Below are positions 28,615-37,371 of a stretch of 64,000 bases of DNA, in pieces. Both the position numbers and the translations under genes were made by a program. The stretch comes from PALSA-129 sp050014595. Lineage in GTDB: Bacteria > Acidobacteriota > Terriglobia > Bryobacterales > Bryobacteraceae. The stretch's first letter is position 1. Each line of letters opens with the position of its first letter. The notes under the pieces are model-generated. The model worked only from the letters and a program-made list of their open reading frames with translations, made no database searches and had not been told where the DNA came from. Location: NCBI GenBank assembly GCA_050014595.1, contig JBEKDA010000007.1, positions 72,553-136,552 on the forward strand. Direction: 5' to 3'.

Positions 28615-30976
28615 CTATTTCCTCTACCGAGTCCTTCAGGCGTTCGGGCTGCCTGTCCTCTTATTGTATTTCCTCTTCCGTGGCTGGCGCAGCCGCGGAT
28701 ACTGGCGGAGTTTGCCGCAACGCTTTGGTTTCCTTCCGCGCTCATTTAGACAGACCGGTCAGGGGGCCATCTGGTTGCATGCAGTTTCGGTGGGCGAGGT
28801 GCTTTCCTGCCTGGAATTTTTGCGTCGGCTGCGGGTGGAGTTCCCGCGCAGCGGCCTGTTTGTTTCGACATCCACGCTGGCGGGGAAGGCCACGGCCGAT
28901 GAGAAGCTGCGGGGGCTGGCCGACGGAGTCTTCTACGCGCCCGTGGACTATGTGTTTGCGGTGCGGCGCGTGCTGCGGACGTTGCGGCCGTCGGTAGTCG
29001 TGGTGGCCGAGACGGAACTGTGGCCAAACCTTTTCCGCGAGGTGAAACGCACCGCAGCGGCGCTCATACTGGTGAACGGGCGAATTTCGGACCGGGCCTT
29101 TGGGCGTTACCTCTCGTCGCGGTGGTTCTTGCGGGCCGTGCTGCCGGCGCTGGATTCGATCCTGGCGCAGACCGACGCGATCCGCGAACGGTTTCTGGCG
29201 CTGGGCGCGCCCGCCGAACGCGTGCTCCAGAACGGCAATTTCAAATACGATTTCCAAGCCCGCCGCGTGGATAGCGGGTCGCCTGTCGTCGCGCTGGTAG
29301 ACCGGGTGCGGCCGTCGGCGGTGTGGGTTGCGGCCAGCACCATGGGGCCGGCGGACGCGGGGGACGTAGACGAAGACGACGTGGTGATTGACGCGTATCG
29401 CCAACTGGCCGCCGAGCGCCCGGACGTGATGTTGATTTTGGCGCCGCGCAAGCCGGAGCGGTTTCGCGTGGTGGCGGAGAAACTGGACGCCGCGGGCATC
29501 GCGTATGTGCGGCGGCAGGCGTTAGGCTCCGGCGATGCGGCGCGCGTGCTGTTGCTCGATACCATCGGCGAGTTGGGCAGCCTGTTTTCGCTGGCGGACG
29601 TGGTGTTCATGGGCGGAACTCTGGCGCGGCGCGGCGGCCACAACATCCTGGAGCCGGCGCTGTTCGCCAAGCCTGTGGTGACGGGCCCGCACATGGAGAA
29701 TTTTCAGGCCGTTGCGGAAGAGTTCCGCGCGGCGGGCGCGTGCGTGGAGATTGCGGGCGGGCGGGAATTGGCGGGGGCGCTCGAACGGCTGCTGCGGGAC
29801 GCGGGAGCGGCGCGCGAAATCGGCCGCCGGGCGCAGGCCTGCGCGGAAGCGCGGCGGGGCGCGACCGCCCGGGCGGTCCAGGAAGTGCGGCGGCTGCACG
29901 GCACGTGCGTGCCGCGGGCCAGACCCGCATGGCCGTGGCTGGCGGTCGAGTGGCCGCTGGCGCGCATCTGGGAATGGGGCGCGAAACGGCGCCAGCGGCG
30001 CGACCGCGCGCGCCGGCGCAAGCTGGACGTGCCGGTGATCAGCGTGGGCAACCTCACCATGGGCGGCACGGGCAAGACGCCCTGCGTGCTGCGGCTGGCG
30101 GAATTGCTGAACCAGCGGGGCCATCGCCCGGGAATCCTGACGCGCGGCTACGGGCGGAGTTCGCCGCATCAGTATGTGACCGTGGCGCCGGCCGGCACGG
30201 TTGCGGTGCAGCTATCCGGGGACGAGCCGCAGATCTTTATTCGGTCCGGCCTGGCAGCGGTGGGCATCGGGGCGGACCGCTTCGAAGCCGGCGCCCGCCT
30301 GCTGCGCGAAATTGGCGCGGGCGTCCTGCTGCTGGACGACGGATTCCAACATGGGAAGCTGGCGCGGGACATGGACATCGTATTGATCGACGGGCTGGAC
30401 CCCTTCGGCGGGGGCGACGTTTTTCCGCTGGGGCGGCTGCGTGAGCCGGTGGATGGCCTGGCGCGCGCCGATGCTGTTGTGATCACGCGCAGCGGCCACT
30501 CGGACCTGGCGGCGGCCATCGAACACGAAGTGCGGCGGTGGAACCGGCGGGCGCCGGTGTTCCGCGCGATGGTCGAGCCGCATGCCTGGGTGGAGCACTC
30601 CACCGGGCGGCGGTTGAACGTCGCGCCGAACCCGTTTGCGCGCGCGGGAGTTTTCTGCTGCCTGGGCAATCCCGAGTCTTTTCGGCGCACGCTCCAGGCG
30701 ATGGGAGTGGACGTGGCGGAATGGATCGACTTCGACGACCACCATCGCTACCGGCCGCGCGAACTCCGGCACATCGCGCAGCAGATGGCGTCGCGGGGCG
30801 CTACGGCGCTGGTGACCACCGAAAAAGACGCGGTGAACCTGTGTGAAGCCTGCGACGAACTGGTTGCGCCGCTGCCGCTTTACTGGCTGCAGATCCGGAT
30901 GCGGATCGAAGGGGAAGACCAGTTGATGGCGGAAGTGGAGCGGGCCATCGGCAATAGCGCGCGCGCGGTTCGGTGA
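28580..30976 (+). CDS. Fused Kdo transferase (KdtA/WaaA) and tetraacyldisaccharide 4'-kinase (LpxK)
   Basis: This 798-residue protein joins two lipid A biosynthesis enzymes. Residues 1 to about 440 are KdtA: the membrane-anchoring N-terminus GIYFLYRVLQAFGLPVLLLY, LHAVSVGEVLSC near residue 70, ETELWPNLFREVKR near 147, NGRISDRAF near 168 and FMGGTLARRGGHNILEPALF near 345. Residues from about 460 to the end are LpxK: the P-loop ISVGNLTMGGTGKTP near 490, ILTRGYGRSS near 520, LLLDDGFQH near 590 and TTEKDAVNL near 750. Each half has the length of the free enzyme. The fusion couples 4'-phosphorylation of lipid A to Kdo transfer at the inner membrane face. Only the 28580 ATG precedes the conserved start. 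Confidence 0.9.
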   Translation: MSRAKRLKTKGIYFLYRVLQAFGLPVLLLYFLFRGWRSRGYWRSLPQRFGFLPRSFRQTGQGAIWLHAVSVGEVLSCLEFLRRLRVEFPRSGLFVSTSTLAGKATADEKLRGLADGVFYAPVDYVFAVRRVLRTLRPSVVVVAETELWPNLFREVKRTAAALILVNGRISDRAFGRYLSSRWFLRAVLPALDSILAQTDAIRERFLALGAPAERVLQNGNFKYDFQARRVDSGSPVVALVDRVRPSAVWVAASTMGPADAGDVDEDDVVIDAYRQLAAERPDVMLILAPRKPERFRVVAEKLDAAGIAYVRRQALGSGDAARVLLLDTIGELGSLFSLADVVFMGGTLARRGGHNILEPALFAKPVVTGPHMENFQAVAEEFRAAGACVEIAGGRELAGALERLLRDAGAAREIGRRAQACAEARRGATARAVQEVRRLHGTCVPRARPAWPWLAVEWPLARIWEWGAKRRQRRDRARRRKLDVPVISVGNLTMGGTGKTPCVLRLAELLNQRGHRPGILTRGYGRSSPHQYVTVAPAGTVAVQLSGDEPQIFIRSGLAAVGIGADRFEAGARLLREIGAGVLLLDDGFQHGKLARDMDIVLIDGLDPFGGGDVFPLGRLREPVDGLARADAVVITRSGHSDLAAAIEHEVRRWNRRAPVFRAMVEPHAWVEHSTGRRLNVAPNPFARAGVFCCLGNPESFRRTLQAMGVDVAEWIDFDDHHRYRPRELRHIAQQMASRGATALVTTEKDAVNLCEACDELVAPLPLYWLQIRMRIEGEDQLMAEVERAIGNSARAVR

Positions 30977-31016
30977 TTGGCAATCAAGCGAACGGCGGCA
31001 AAACCCGCAAAGAGGC

Positions 31017-31934
31017 TCAACTCTGTGGGTTGGTTCTCGCCGCGATCACCATCGATTCCAGGATCTGCTCGCCGACTTCTTTGACAGATCCGGGCATATG
31101 GCTCAGAAAAAGCGTGTTGGTCTTGTCGCTTTCCCCAATCGATTTCAGCGTGTCGAAATACTGCGTGACCATCACCAATTGCATCACCTCTTTTGCCGAC
31201 GCGCCTTCCACTACCTTCTGGAACTGGTCGATGGAGGCCTGCAAGCCTTCGATGATGGCCTTGCGTTGATTGGCGATGCCCTGTCCCTGAAGCGCTTTGC
31301 TTTCCGCTTCGGCTTCGGCTTTCTTGACCACTAGAATCTTCTCCGCCTCGCCGCGCGCGTTGGCTGCTACCTGTTCGCGCTGGGCCGCATTGATGTCGTT
31401 CATCGCCGACTTCACTTTCGAATCGGGCACTATGTCCGTCACCAGCACGTTGACGATTTCGAACCCGAACCCGGTCATATCGGCGTCGAGTTCCTTCTTC
31501 ACCGCGGCCGCAATGCTGGACTGGCTCGCGAACACCTCGTCCAGCGCCATCCCAGGCACATGGCCGAGTATTACCTGCTCCACATAAGATTTGATCTGCG
31601 CAGTCGGATCCGCCAGTTTGTAATAAGCATCGAAGACTTTTTCCGGCCGCACTCGATTCTGCACCGAGATCGGAATCGTAACGAACACGTTGTCCTTGGT
31701 CTTGGTTTCCACCGTCAGCGTGATCTGATTTACGCGCAGGCTCATCACTGCCGCGACGGAATCGAAAAACGGAACCTTCCAATTCAAGCCTGCTTCGGCC
31801 ACGCGAAGAAACTTTCCAAATCTGGTGATGATGGCGACCTGGGCCGTGTTAACGGTAAAGAAGCTTCCCAGGATGGCCGCCAGCACCACGATCGTGGCAA
31901 TTCCCACGGGAACAATCAACAACATGTTGTCCAT
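31017..31934 (-). CDS. Stomatin-like SPFH/Band 7 protein
   Basis: This 305-residue protein has one N-terminal membrane segment (MLLIVPVGIATIVVLAAILG). The SPFH domain (about 25-190) shows VNTAQVAIITRFGKFLRVAE and SLRVNQITLTVETKTKDNVF, and a coiled coil with AARGEAEKI-type Ala/Glu repeats follows. The pattern is close to HIR/stomatin proteins, which form oligomers in membrane microdomains. The ATG at 31934 has AAAGGTG 6 nt upstream. It is convergent with the KdtA-LpxK gene. It is a different subfamily from the SPFH protein at 19667. Confidence 0.88.
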   Translation of the reverse strand: MDNMLLIVPVGIATIVVLAAILGSFFTVNTAQVAIITRFGKFLRVAEAGLNWKVPFFDSVAAVMSLRVNQITLTVETKTKDNVFVTIPISVQNRVRPEKVFDAYYKLADPTAQIKSYVEQVILGHVPGMALDEVFASQSSIAAAVKKELDADMTGFGFEIVNVLVTDIVPDSKVKSAMNDINAAQREQVAANARGEAEKILVVKKAEAEAESKALQGQGIANQRKAIIEGLQASIDQFQKVVEGASAKEVMQLVMVTQYFDTLKSIGESDKTNTLFLSHMPGSVKEVGEQILESMVIAARTNPQS

Positions 31935-32133
31935 CTTGCACACCTTTCGGATTCAACCGGAATTTCCGTTTTGAAACTCGTTTTAACATACGCGCTACGC
32001 TTGCGCAATGTCTTTTCCCGGCGTTCTTGCCGAACCGGCAGTGTAGCATGGGACACTGTCTGTAGGGCCCGCTTCCCGACTCCTGACTCCTGACTTCCAA
32101 ATCCCGCCGGGATTTCAAGGGCGAAGCCCTTGT

Positions 32134-33222
32134 TTACTTCCGCAGCAGCGCCGACGCGCACCACAACAGCGGCGCTTGCCCGTGTAAGTCACCCGTGTTC
32201 TGTTTGCGATCCAGGTAATACTGCAGGTCGTTCTTCTTATTCGTCCCTTCGCACACGTTGGTAATATCGCTGTCCTTGTTGATATACGGAATCAACCCCA
32301 GCCATGCCTTGCGCGCCGCCGGGCCATATGTGCTCTCCCTCAACCACCCGTTCTTCACGCCCGTGATCATGGCGAACGTGAACATCCCCGTCGAGGATGT
32401 CTCCACCCACGCTTCCGGATGGTCGATGAGCTGCCTCCACATGCCATCGGCGCCCTGGTACTTCAACAGCGAGTCCATCATCTTGGTGTAGCCCGCCATA
32501 ATCCGCGCCCGCCGGGGATGCTTCGCCGGCAGGGAACGCAGCAGTTCGGCCATCCCCACCGCCACCCAGCCGTCGCCCCGGCCCCAATAAAACGGCACAT
32601 CCGGCGCGTGGAAGAAGAGGCCGTTCGGTTGTTGCAGCTTATCCAGGTAGGCCGTCATTGCAAGCGCCGCCCGGTCGATATACTTCTGATCGCCGGTGGC
32701 GCGGTAGGCCTGCACCTGGACCGCCGTGATCATGAACATGTCGTCGATCCAAAAGCGCGTCTCGCTGGTCAGCCCGTCGGCATCCGGCGTCTCCCACTGG
32801 CGGTCGGCGATCATTTTTCCCAGGTCCAGGTATTTTTTATCTTTCGTCTCGATATAGATTTCCAGCGGAACCGCGCCAAACACCGAGAAATCCACGTGCC
32901 GCTCTGTCGGGACCAGCTTGGCATCGGTCGTCAGCAGCGGGTCGAACCGCGCAATCAGCCGGCGCGTCAAATCCTTATCGCCGCTCAGTTGCGCGAACGT
33001 CAGGGCCCCGTACCAGGCGCACGTTTCCGGATAAATGATGGTGTTTTCGCGCAAGTGCTTGCTCGCGACAAACCGTTCCGCCACCCGTTTGCCGATCTCC
33101 TGGGGAGAACTCCCCGCCGGCCAGTTCTGGAATTCTTTTTGCGCGTAGCCCTGCGCGGCGAGCCCCACAAGCATGGCGCCGGCCACCATCGTTCGTGAAA
33201 TCGTTTTGCGTTGTGTTCTCAT
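32134..33222 (-). CDS. Glycoside hydrolase family 105/88, unsaturated rhamnogalacturonyl hydrolase
   Basis: This 362-residue protein has a signal peptide (MRTQRKTISRTMVAGAMLVGLAAQGYAQ) and the (alpha/alpha)6-barrel landmarks of GH105: YPETCAWYGALTF near residue 65, FWIDDMFMITAVQVQAYR near 155 and YWGRGDGWVAVGMAELL near 208. WIDDMF carries the general acid/base Asp. The family removes unsaturated galacturonic acid from rhamnogalacturonan oligomers after lyase cleavage. The start codon lies 4 nt beyond the rhamnulokinase stop, and its ribosome site AAAGG overlaps that stop, so the two are translationally coupled. Confidence 0.88.
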   Translation of the reverse strand: MRTQRKTISRTMVAGAMLVGLAAQGYAQKEFQNWPAGSSPQEIGKRVAERFVASKHLRENTIIYPETCAWYGALTFAQLSGDKDLTRRLIARFDPLLTTDAKLVPTERHVDFSVFGAVPLEIYIETKDKKYLDLGKMIADRQWETPDADGLTSETRFWIDDMFMITAVQVQAYRATGDQKYIDRAALAMTAYLDKLQQPNGLFFHAPDVPFYWGRGDGWVAVGMAELLRSLPAKHPRRARIMAGYTKMMDSLLKYQGADGMWRQLIDHPEAWVETSSTGMFTFAMITGVKNGWLRESTYGPAARKAWLGLIPYINKDSDITNVCEGTNKKNDLQYYLDRKQNTGDLHGQAPLLWCASALLRK

Positions 33223-33226
33223 CTTG

Positions 33227-34651
33227 TCAACCTTTCGGAAAAAACTCTTCCACCTGGAACGAATGGCGCACCACATCGCGTACTTCGTCCAAGGAGTTCA
33301 ATTGTCCGGCGCCCATCGCCTGCACCAGGGCGTTGCCGGCCGCCGTCGCTTCCACCGGTCCGGCCACCACGCGCCGCCCCGTGACGTCGGCCGTGAGCTG
33401 GTTGAGCAGGCCGTTCCGCGAGCCGCCGCCCACAATGTGGATCACATCCACCGCCCGTCCCGTCAGACCCTCCAGCGTTTCCAGAACTTCGCGGTACCGC
33501 ACCGCCAGGCTGTAGAGGATCACGCGGCACACCTCTCCATCGTCCCGCGGCGCCTGCTGCCCGGTCTTCCGGCAATATTGGCGAACCTTCTCCGCGCTCT
33601 GGCCCGCGGCGTAGAACGCCTCCAGGTCCAGCACCGTCTCCGCCCGCTGCGCCGCGCGGGCCATCGCCGTCAGTTCCTCGTAGCCGTATTCTTTCCCCTC
33701 CAGCGCCCAGGCTCGCCGGCACTCCTGCAGCAACCACAGCCCCGGAATGTTCTTCAGGAACCGAATGGTTCCTTCCACCCCGACCTCGTTTGTGAAGTTG
33801 GCCGTGAGCGACCCGTCGTGGATCAGCGGCTGGTCCAGTTCCATTCCCATCAGCGACCACGTCCCCGAGCTGATGTAGCACCACCGCGAATCCGCAACCG
33901 CCGGAACCGCCGCCACGGCCGCCGCTGTGTCGTGGCTCGCCGTCGTGTACACCGGCGTCCCGCGCTCGAGGCCGCACTCGTCCGCAACCTGCGGAACCAG
34001 CGCGCCCAGGTGCGTGCCCGGCTCCACCAGGTCGGCCGGCAGCCCGGCCGGAATTCCCAGCTTCCGCAACAAATCAGTGGCAAATTGTTTTCCCGCCGGA
34101 TCGTAAAACTGCGACGTGCTTGAGATCGTCCGCTCCGCCCGCATCGCCCCGGTCAGAAAATAGTTGAACAAGTCCGGCATGAACAGCAGGCGCCGTGCCG
34201 CTTCCAGCACCCACGGCGCCTGGCGGTGTGTGGCGTAGAGCTGATACAGCGAATTCAGCTCCATGAACTGGATCCCCGTCCGCTCGAAGATCTCCGCCCG
34301 CGGCGCCACTGCGAACGTCTGCTCCATCATCCCCACTGTGCGCGCATCGCGGTAGTGGCGCGGATTGTCGATCAGCGCTCCATCCGCCCCCAGCAGCCCG
34401 AAATCCACGCCCCAGGTGTCAATCGCGGCGCCAGCGAGGCCCTCCGTGGCGCGCGCCGCTGCCCGCAGTCCTTGTTTGATTTCCTGAAACAATCCGAACG
34501 TGTTCCAATACAATCCCGTCGGCAACCGCACCGGGACATTCGGGAACCGGTGCACTTCCTGCAACTCCAGCAGATGCTCGGAGAGCCCGGCCAGGATGGC
34601 CCGTCCGCTCTCGGCGCCGAGGTCAATCGCAAGGTATCGATGAGCCGCCAC
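33227..34651 (-). CDS. rhaB: Rhamnulokinase
   Basis: This 474-residue FGGY-family kinase shows the N-terminal phosphate loop YLAIDLGAESGRAILA, the family segment TWGVDFGLLGADGALIDNPR near residue 80, TTASHDTAAAVAAVP near residue 235, and the C-terminal HIVGGGSRNGLLNQLTADV. AESGR and WGVDFGLL are specific to rhamnulokinases among FGGY enzymes. It phosphorylates L-rhamnulose to L-rhamnulose 1-phosphate. It starts at a GTG (34651) without a strong ribosome site. It forms an operon with the GH105 gene and is divergent from the class II aldolase gene that would take the next step. Confidence 0.92.
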   Translation of the reverse strand: MAAHRYLAIDLGAESGRAILAGLSEHLLELQEVHRFPNVPVRLPTGLYWNTFGLFQEIKQGLRAAARATEGLAGAAIDTWGVDFGLLGADGALIDNPRHYRDARTVGMMEQTFAVAPRAEIFERTGIQFMELNSLYQLYATHRQAPWVLEAARRLLFMPDLFNYFLTGAMRAERTISSTSQFYDPAGKQFATDLLRKLGIPAGLPADLVEPGTHLGALVPQVADECGLERGTPVYTTASHDTAAAVAAVPAVADSRWCYISSGTWSLMGMELDQPLIHDGSLTANFTNEVGVEGTIRFLKNIPGLWLLQECRRAWALEGKEYGYEELTAMARAAQRAETVLDLEAFYAAGQSAEKVRQYCRKTGQQAPRDDGEVCRVILYSLAVRYREVLETLEGLTGRAVDVIHIVGGGSRNGLLNQLTADVTGRRVVAGPVEATAAGNALVQAMGAGQLNSLDEVRDVVRHSFQVEEFFPKG

Positions 34652-34885
34652 TGTCCAACTTTCGCACGATCCCTGGGAACTGCGTCAAGCGCAATCGACC
34701 GGCCTTTTCGCGTTCTGCAACGTGGAACCGGAGGAAGTCGCCCTTCCCTGGCTGGCAGCCTGTTTCGCCCTTACTTTGGCGCTACAATCGGATCAAACCA
34801 GCCTGATCGCAGCGCACCATGATAACCAACTGCGTTTGCGTTGGCAAAACTCGAAAGCTGCCGTTGTCGCGGCCCTAACCTCCCC
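34652..34885. promoter_or_regulatory. Divergent promoter region between rhaB and the class II aldolase gene
   Basis: This 234-nt gap must hold both promoters. TACAAT at 34783-34788 is a possible -10 element for the aldolase gene, without a good -35. GTTC (34712-34715) and GAAC (34725-34728) form a weak dyad. I do not find a full copy of the GTTTTGW-N3-WCAAAAC motif here. Confidence 0.4.
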
Positions 34886-36175
34886 ATGTCGCATTCTCAC
34901 CCGCATCCACGCGATGAAATCCTCGAGGCCATGGAGCGGATCTACCGCTATCGCATGACCACCACTTCCGGAGGTAACCTCTCCATCCGCGAAGAAAACG
35001 GCGACGTCTGGATCACTCCCGCCCGCGTCGATAAGGGCAATCTCCGCCGCGAAGATATCGTCTGCGTCCGCGCCGGCGGGGCCGTGGAAGGAACCCGCAC
35101 GCCTTCTTCCGAGCTGCCTATCCACCAGCAGATCCGCGCCCGCCGCCCCTCGCTCGGCGGCATCGTCCACGCTCATCCCACCGCGCTCGTGGCCTTCAGC
35201 CTGGTTCATCAGGCGCCCAACACGCGTCTTTTCCACCAGGCGCACCACGTCTGCGGCGCAGTCGGCTTCGTGCCCTATGAGCTGCCCGGCAGCGCCGCCC
35301 TTGGCGCCCGCGTCGCCGCCACCTTTGCCGAAGGCTTCGACTGCGTCATCCTCGAAAACCATGGCGTGGTCACCGCCGGCGAGACGCTCCAGCAGGCCTT
35401 CCGCCGCTTCGAAACTTTGGAGTTCACCGGCAAGACCATCATCAAGGCGCGCCTGCTGGGCGGCGAGATCCGCTACCTGAGCGGCGGCGAGCTCGCTCTC
35501 GAACACGAGCGCGCCGGCCGCCTCGAAGAATTCGCGCCCGGCGTCTCTTCCAGCCACGAAAAGGAAGTCCGCCGCACCCTGTGTGAGTTCGTGCGCCGCG
35601 CCTACCGCCAGCGCCTCTTCATCAGCACCCAGGGCAGTTACTCCGCACGCATCGACGCCTCTTCTTTCGCCATCACGCCTTACCAGGTGGACCGCGGCAC
35701 GCTCGCGCCCGAGGACCTCGTGCTGGTGCGCGACGGCCGCTCCGAAGCCGGCAAAGTGCCCAGCCGCGCCGCCCGCATCCATGATGCCATTTACCGCCGC
35801 CATCCCGCCGCCGGCGCCGTGGTCAATGCCTATCCCGTCAACGCCACCGCCTTCAGCGTGACGGGCGCGCCCTTCGACACTCGCACCATCCCGGAAAGTT
35901 ATGTCGTCGTGCGCCACGTGGGCCGCGCGCCCTTCGGCCTCCAATTCGGCGACGGCTCCTCGCTCGCCGCCCTCCTTTCTCCCGAGCAACCCGCTCTCGT
36001 CCTGGAAAACGACGGCGTCCTGGTCACCGGCGCCAGCGTGCTGGAAGCCTTCGACCGTCTCGAGGTGCTCGAATCCACCGCCGAGGCCCTCATCAACTGC
36101 CGCGCCCTCGGAACCTTGCAGCCGTTGTCTGCCGATGTCACCCGCGAATTAGACCGGGCCTTCTTCGGCCAGTGA
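34886..36175 (+). CDS. Tandem class II aldolase/adducin-domain protein, probable rhamnulose-1-phosphate aldolase role
   Basis: This 429-residue protein has two class II aldolase folds (about 8-205 and 225-425). The first has the zinc ligand motifs HAHP near residue 95 and NHG near residue 157, plus the phosphate-loop-like TTSGGNLSIRE. In the second the same positions read NAYP and NDG, so metal ligands are lost and this half is probably structural. The gene is divergent from rhaB, which points to cleavage of L-rhamnulose 1-phosphate to DHAP and lactaldehyde, although RhaD itself is single-domain. The ATG at 34886 precedes a His-rich start (MSHSHPHPRDEILEAMERIY). Confidence 0.75.
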   Translation: MSHSHPHPRDEILEAMERIYRYRMTTTSGGNLSIREENGDVWITPARVDKGNLRREDIVCVRAGGAVEGTRTPSSELPIHQQIRARRPSLGGIVHAHPTALVAFSLVHQAPNTRLFHQAHHVCGAVGFVPYELPGSAALGARVAATFAEGFDCVILENHGVVTAGETLQQAFRRFETLEFTGKTIIKARLLGGEIRYLSGGELALEHERAGRLEEFAPGVSSSHEKEVRRTLCEFVRRAYRQRLFISTQGSYSARIDASSFAITPYQVDRGTLAPEDLVLVRDGRSEAGKVPSRAARIHDAIYRRHPAAGAVVNAYPVNATAFSVTGAPFDTRTIPESYVVVRHVGRAPFGLQFGDGSSLAALLSPEQPALVLENDGVLVTGASVLEAFDRLEVLESTAEALINCRALGTLQPLSADVTRELDRAFFGQ

Positions 36176-36186
36176 ACATTTTTCTC

Positions 36187-36215
36187 TTGACGTATATATC
36201 AGTCAGTGATATATC
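36187..36215 (+). promoter_or_regulatory. Promoter with embedded dyad upstream of the padR gene
   Basis: TTGACG (36187-36192) and TATATC (36210-36215) are 17 bp apart, a good -35/-10 pair. Between them and over the -10 lies a perfect dyad ATATATCA-GTCAG-TGATATAT (36194-36214), well placed for autorepression by the PadR protein. The start codon at 36228 is about 13 nt after the -10 and has no ribosome site, so the mRNA may be nearly leaderless. Confidence 0.65.
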
Positions 36216-36227
36216 TATAACTGATCT

Positions 36228-36572
36228 ATGTCCAGCACACTGGAACCGCCGCTCACTCCCGTGGTCTTCTTCACCCTCTTCGCCCTGGCGAGCGGCGAAA
36301 AACACGGATACGCCATCATGCAGGAAACGCGGAATCTCTCCGATGGCAGCTTCCGCATGGGCCCGGCCACTCTGTACACCACGCTGCAGCGTCTTCTGGA
36401 GTCGGGCCTTGTGGATGAGGTCTCCGGCGCCAGCGGCGCGGACAGCCGCCGTCGAAATTACCGCCTCGCCAGGACTGGACGCGCTCTGCTCGAATCCGAA
36501 CTGGCACGGGTCGAGTCCGTAGTGCGCAAAGCCCGCGCCATGCGTCTGCGGCTGGAGCACCTGAAACCATGA
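36228..36572 (+). CDS. PadR family transcriptional regulator
   Basis: This 114-residue winged-helix protein shows FTLFALASGEKHGYAIMQET and FRMGPATLYTTLQRLLESGL followed by DSRRRNYRLARTGRALLESE, the typical PadR DNA-binding region and wing. Its stop overlaps the next start by 4 nt (ATGA), so it is translationally coupled to a small membrane protein. A dyad inside its promoter suggests autoregulation. This cassette sits inside the rhamnose/pectin locus but has no evident link with it. Confidence 0.9.
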   Translation: MSSTLEPPLTPVVFFTLFALASGEKHGYAIMQETRNLSDGSFRMGPATLYTTLQRLLESGLVDEVSGASGADSRRRNYRLARTGRALLESELARVESVVRKARAMRLRLEHLKP

Positions 36573-36919
36573 ATTCCGCGATTACCGTGAGTGCGAAACT
36601 CTATCGCCTGTTGGCGCGCCTCTACCCAGGCGAAATACGGCGGCGTTGGGAGCCGGAGATGGCGGACACGTTTGCGCTCCAGCTCGCCGACGCCTGGCGT
36701 GCAGAGGGGTGGACTGCCGTGATCGCCACCTGGTATTACGTTCTGGCTGAGCTGTTTCACATCGCCTTGCCGCGCCAGGTCGCCCGAGCCGCCCTGGTCG
36801 TGCCGGTGGCAGCGCTCGCCGGCGCCAGCGCGATCTTTTCCGGATTGGTCTGGGCCCTGCTGAACCCGCTCAAATTGAACGCGCTGTATCATCACACGCT
36901 CGGAAAGTTAGGTGGCTGA
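36569..36919 (+). CDS. Small membrane protein coupled to PadR
   Basis: This 116-residue protein has a cytosolic N-terminal segment (LYRLLARLYPGEIRRRWEPE, then MADTFALQLADAW) like the prefix that precedes FtsX-type permeases in PadR cassettes. One or two hydrophobic helices follow (AALVVPVAALAGASAIFSGL). It overlaps padR by 4 nt. It may be a stand-alone remnant of a permease prefix or a signalling partner; no permease follows. Confidence 0.65.
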   Translation: MNSAITVSAKLYRLLARLYPGEIRRRWEPEMADTFALQLADAWRAEGWTAVIATWYYVLAELFHIALPRQVARAALVVPVAALAGASAIFSGLVWALLNPLKLNALYHHTLGKLGG

Positions 36920-36946
36920 AGCCACTCACTCAGAGAGGAGAAACTA

Positions 36947-37315
36947 ATGAAGAAGTTACTCTATACGCTACTCGTGTGCGCATTCGCAGTTTTGGCCGCT
37001 TTCGCGCAGACGGAACAGAAAGTCAACCTGTCGGGCGCCTGGCAGATCGAGTATCACGACAAGAACGGCAAAGAGGTAGACAAGCCGATGGTCAGTTTCA
37101 TGCAAACCGGCGACCGGTTGGAAGGTGTCTTTGGCGACAAGCATTGGAAACTGGAAGGTACGGTGGTTGGCGATCAGGTGCAGTTCTTCTTCCATCCTCC
37201 GGCCCGGCCCGATATCACCGTCAAGTACCAGGGCAAGCTGGAGTCCTCCGGCCAGATTCGCGGCGCCATGGCGAGCCAGGTCCAGTCCGGGACATTCGTA
37301 GCCGTTCGAAAGTAG
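36947..37315 (+). CDS. Small secreted beta-barrel-like hypothetical protein
   Basis: This 122-residue protein has a signal peptide (MKKLLYTLLVCAFAVLAAFA) and a body of alternating strands: VNLSGAWQIEYHDKNGKE, MVSFMQTGDRLEGVFGDKHW, and IRGAMASQVQSGTFVAVRK. Such short secreted proteins with a GAW start and GTF end resemble small lipocalin-like folds. An AGAGGAG site precedes the ATG. It probably belongs to the padR unit upstream. Function unknown. Confidence 0.7.
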   Translation: MKKLLYTLLVCAFAVLAAFAQTEQKVNLSGAWQIEYHDKNGKEVDKPMVSFMQTGDRLEGVFGDKHWKLEGTVVGDQVQFFFHPPARPDITVKYQGKLESSGQIRGAMASQVQSGTFVAVRK

Positions 37316-37336
37316 TCCGCGAGCCGCTTCCGCCGT

Positions 37337-37364
37337 GGCCGGGGATCCTGTGGGCGCCCCGGCC
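37337..37364. terminator. Possible hairpin between convergent genes
   Basis: GGCCGGGG (37337-37344) and CCCCGGCC (37357-37364) form a perfect 8-bp stem around a 12-nt loop in the 56-nt convergent gap. There is no U run on either side, so it is at best a weak or Rho-assisted terminator. Confidence 0.35.
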
Positions 37365-37371
37365 TTCGCAC

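Noticed and set aside
31955..31990. GTTTTGAAACTCGTTTTAAC upstream of the second SPFH gene as an operator copy
   Set aside because: It has two direct GTTTT runs, not an inverted pair, so it is not the same dyad.
34835..34848. TTTGC-GTTG-GCAAA dyad before the class II aldolase gene as a fourth regulon operator
   Set aside because: Arms are only 5 bp and the spacer is 4 nt, so it does not fit the GTTTTGW-N3-WCAAAAC pattern.
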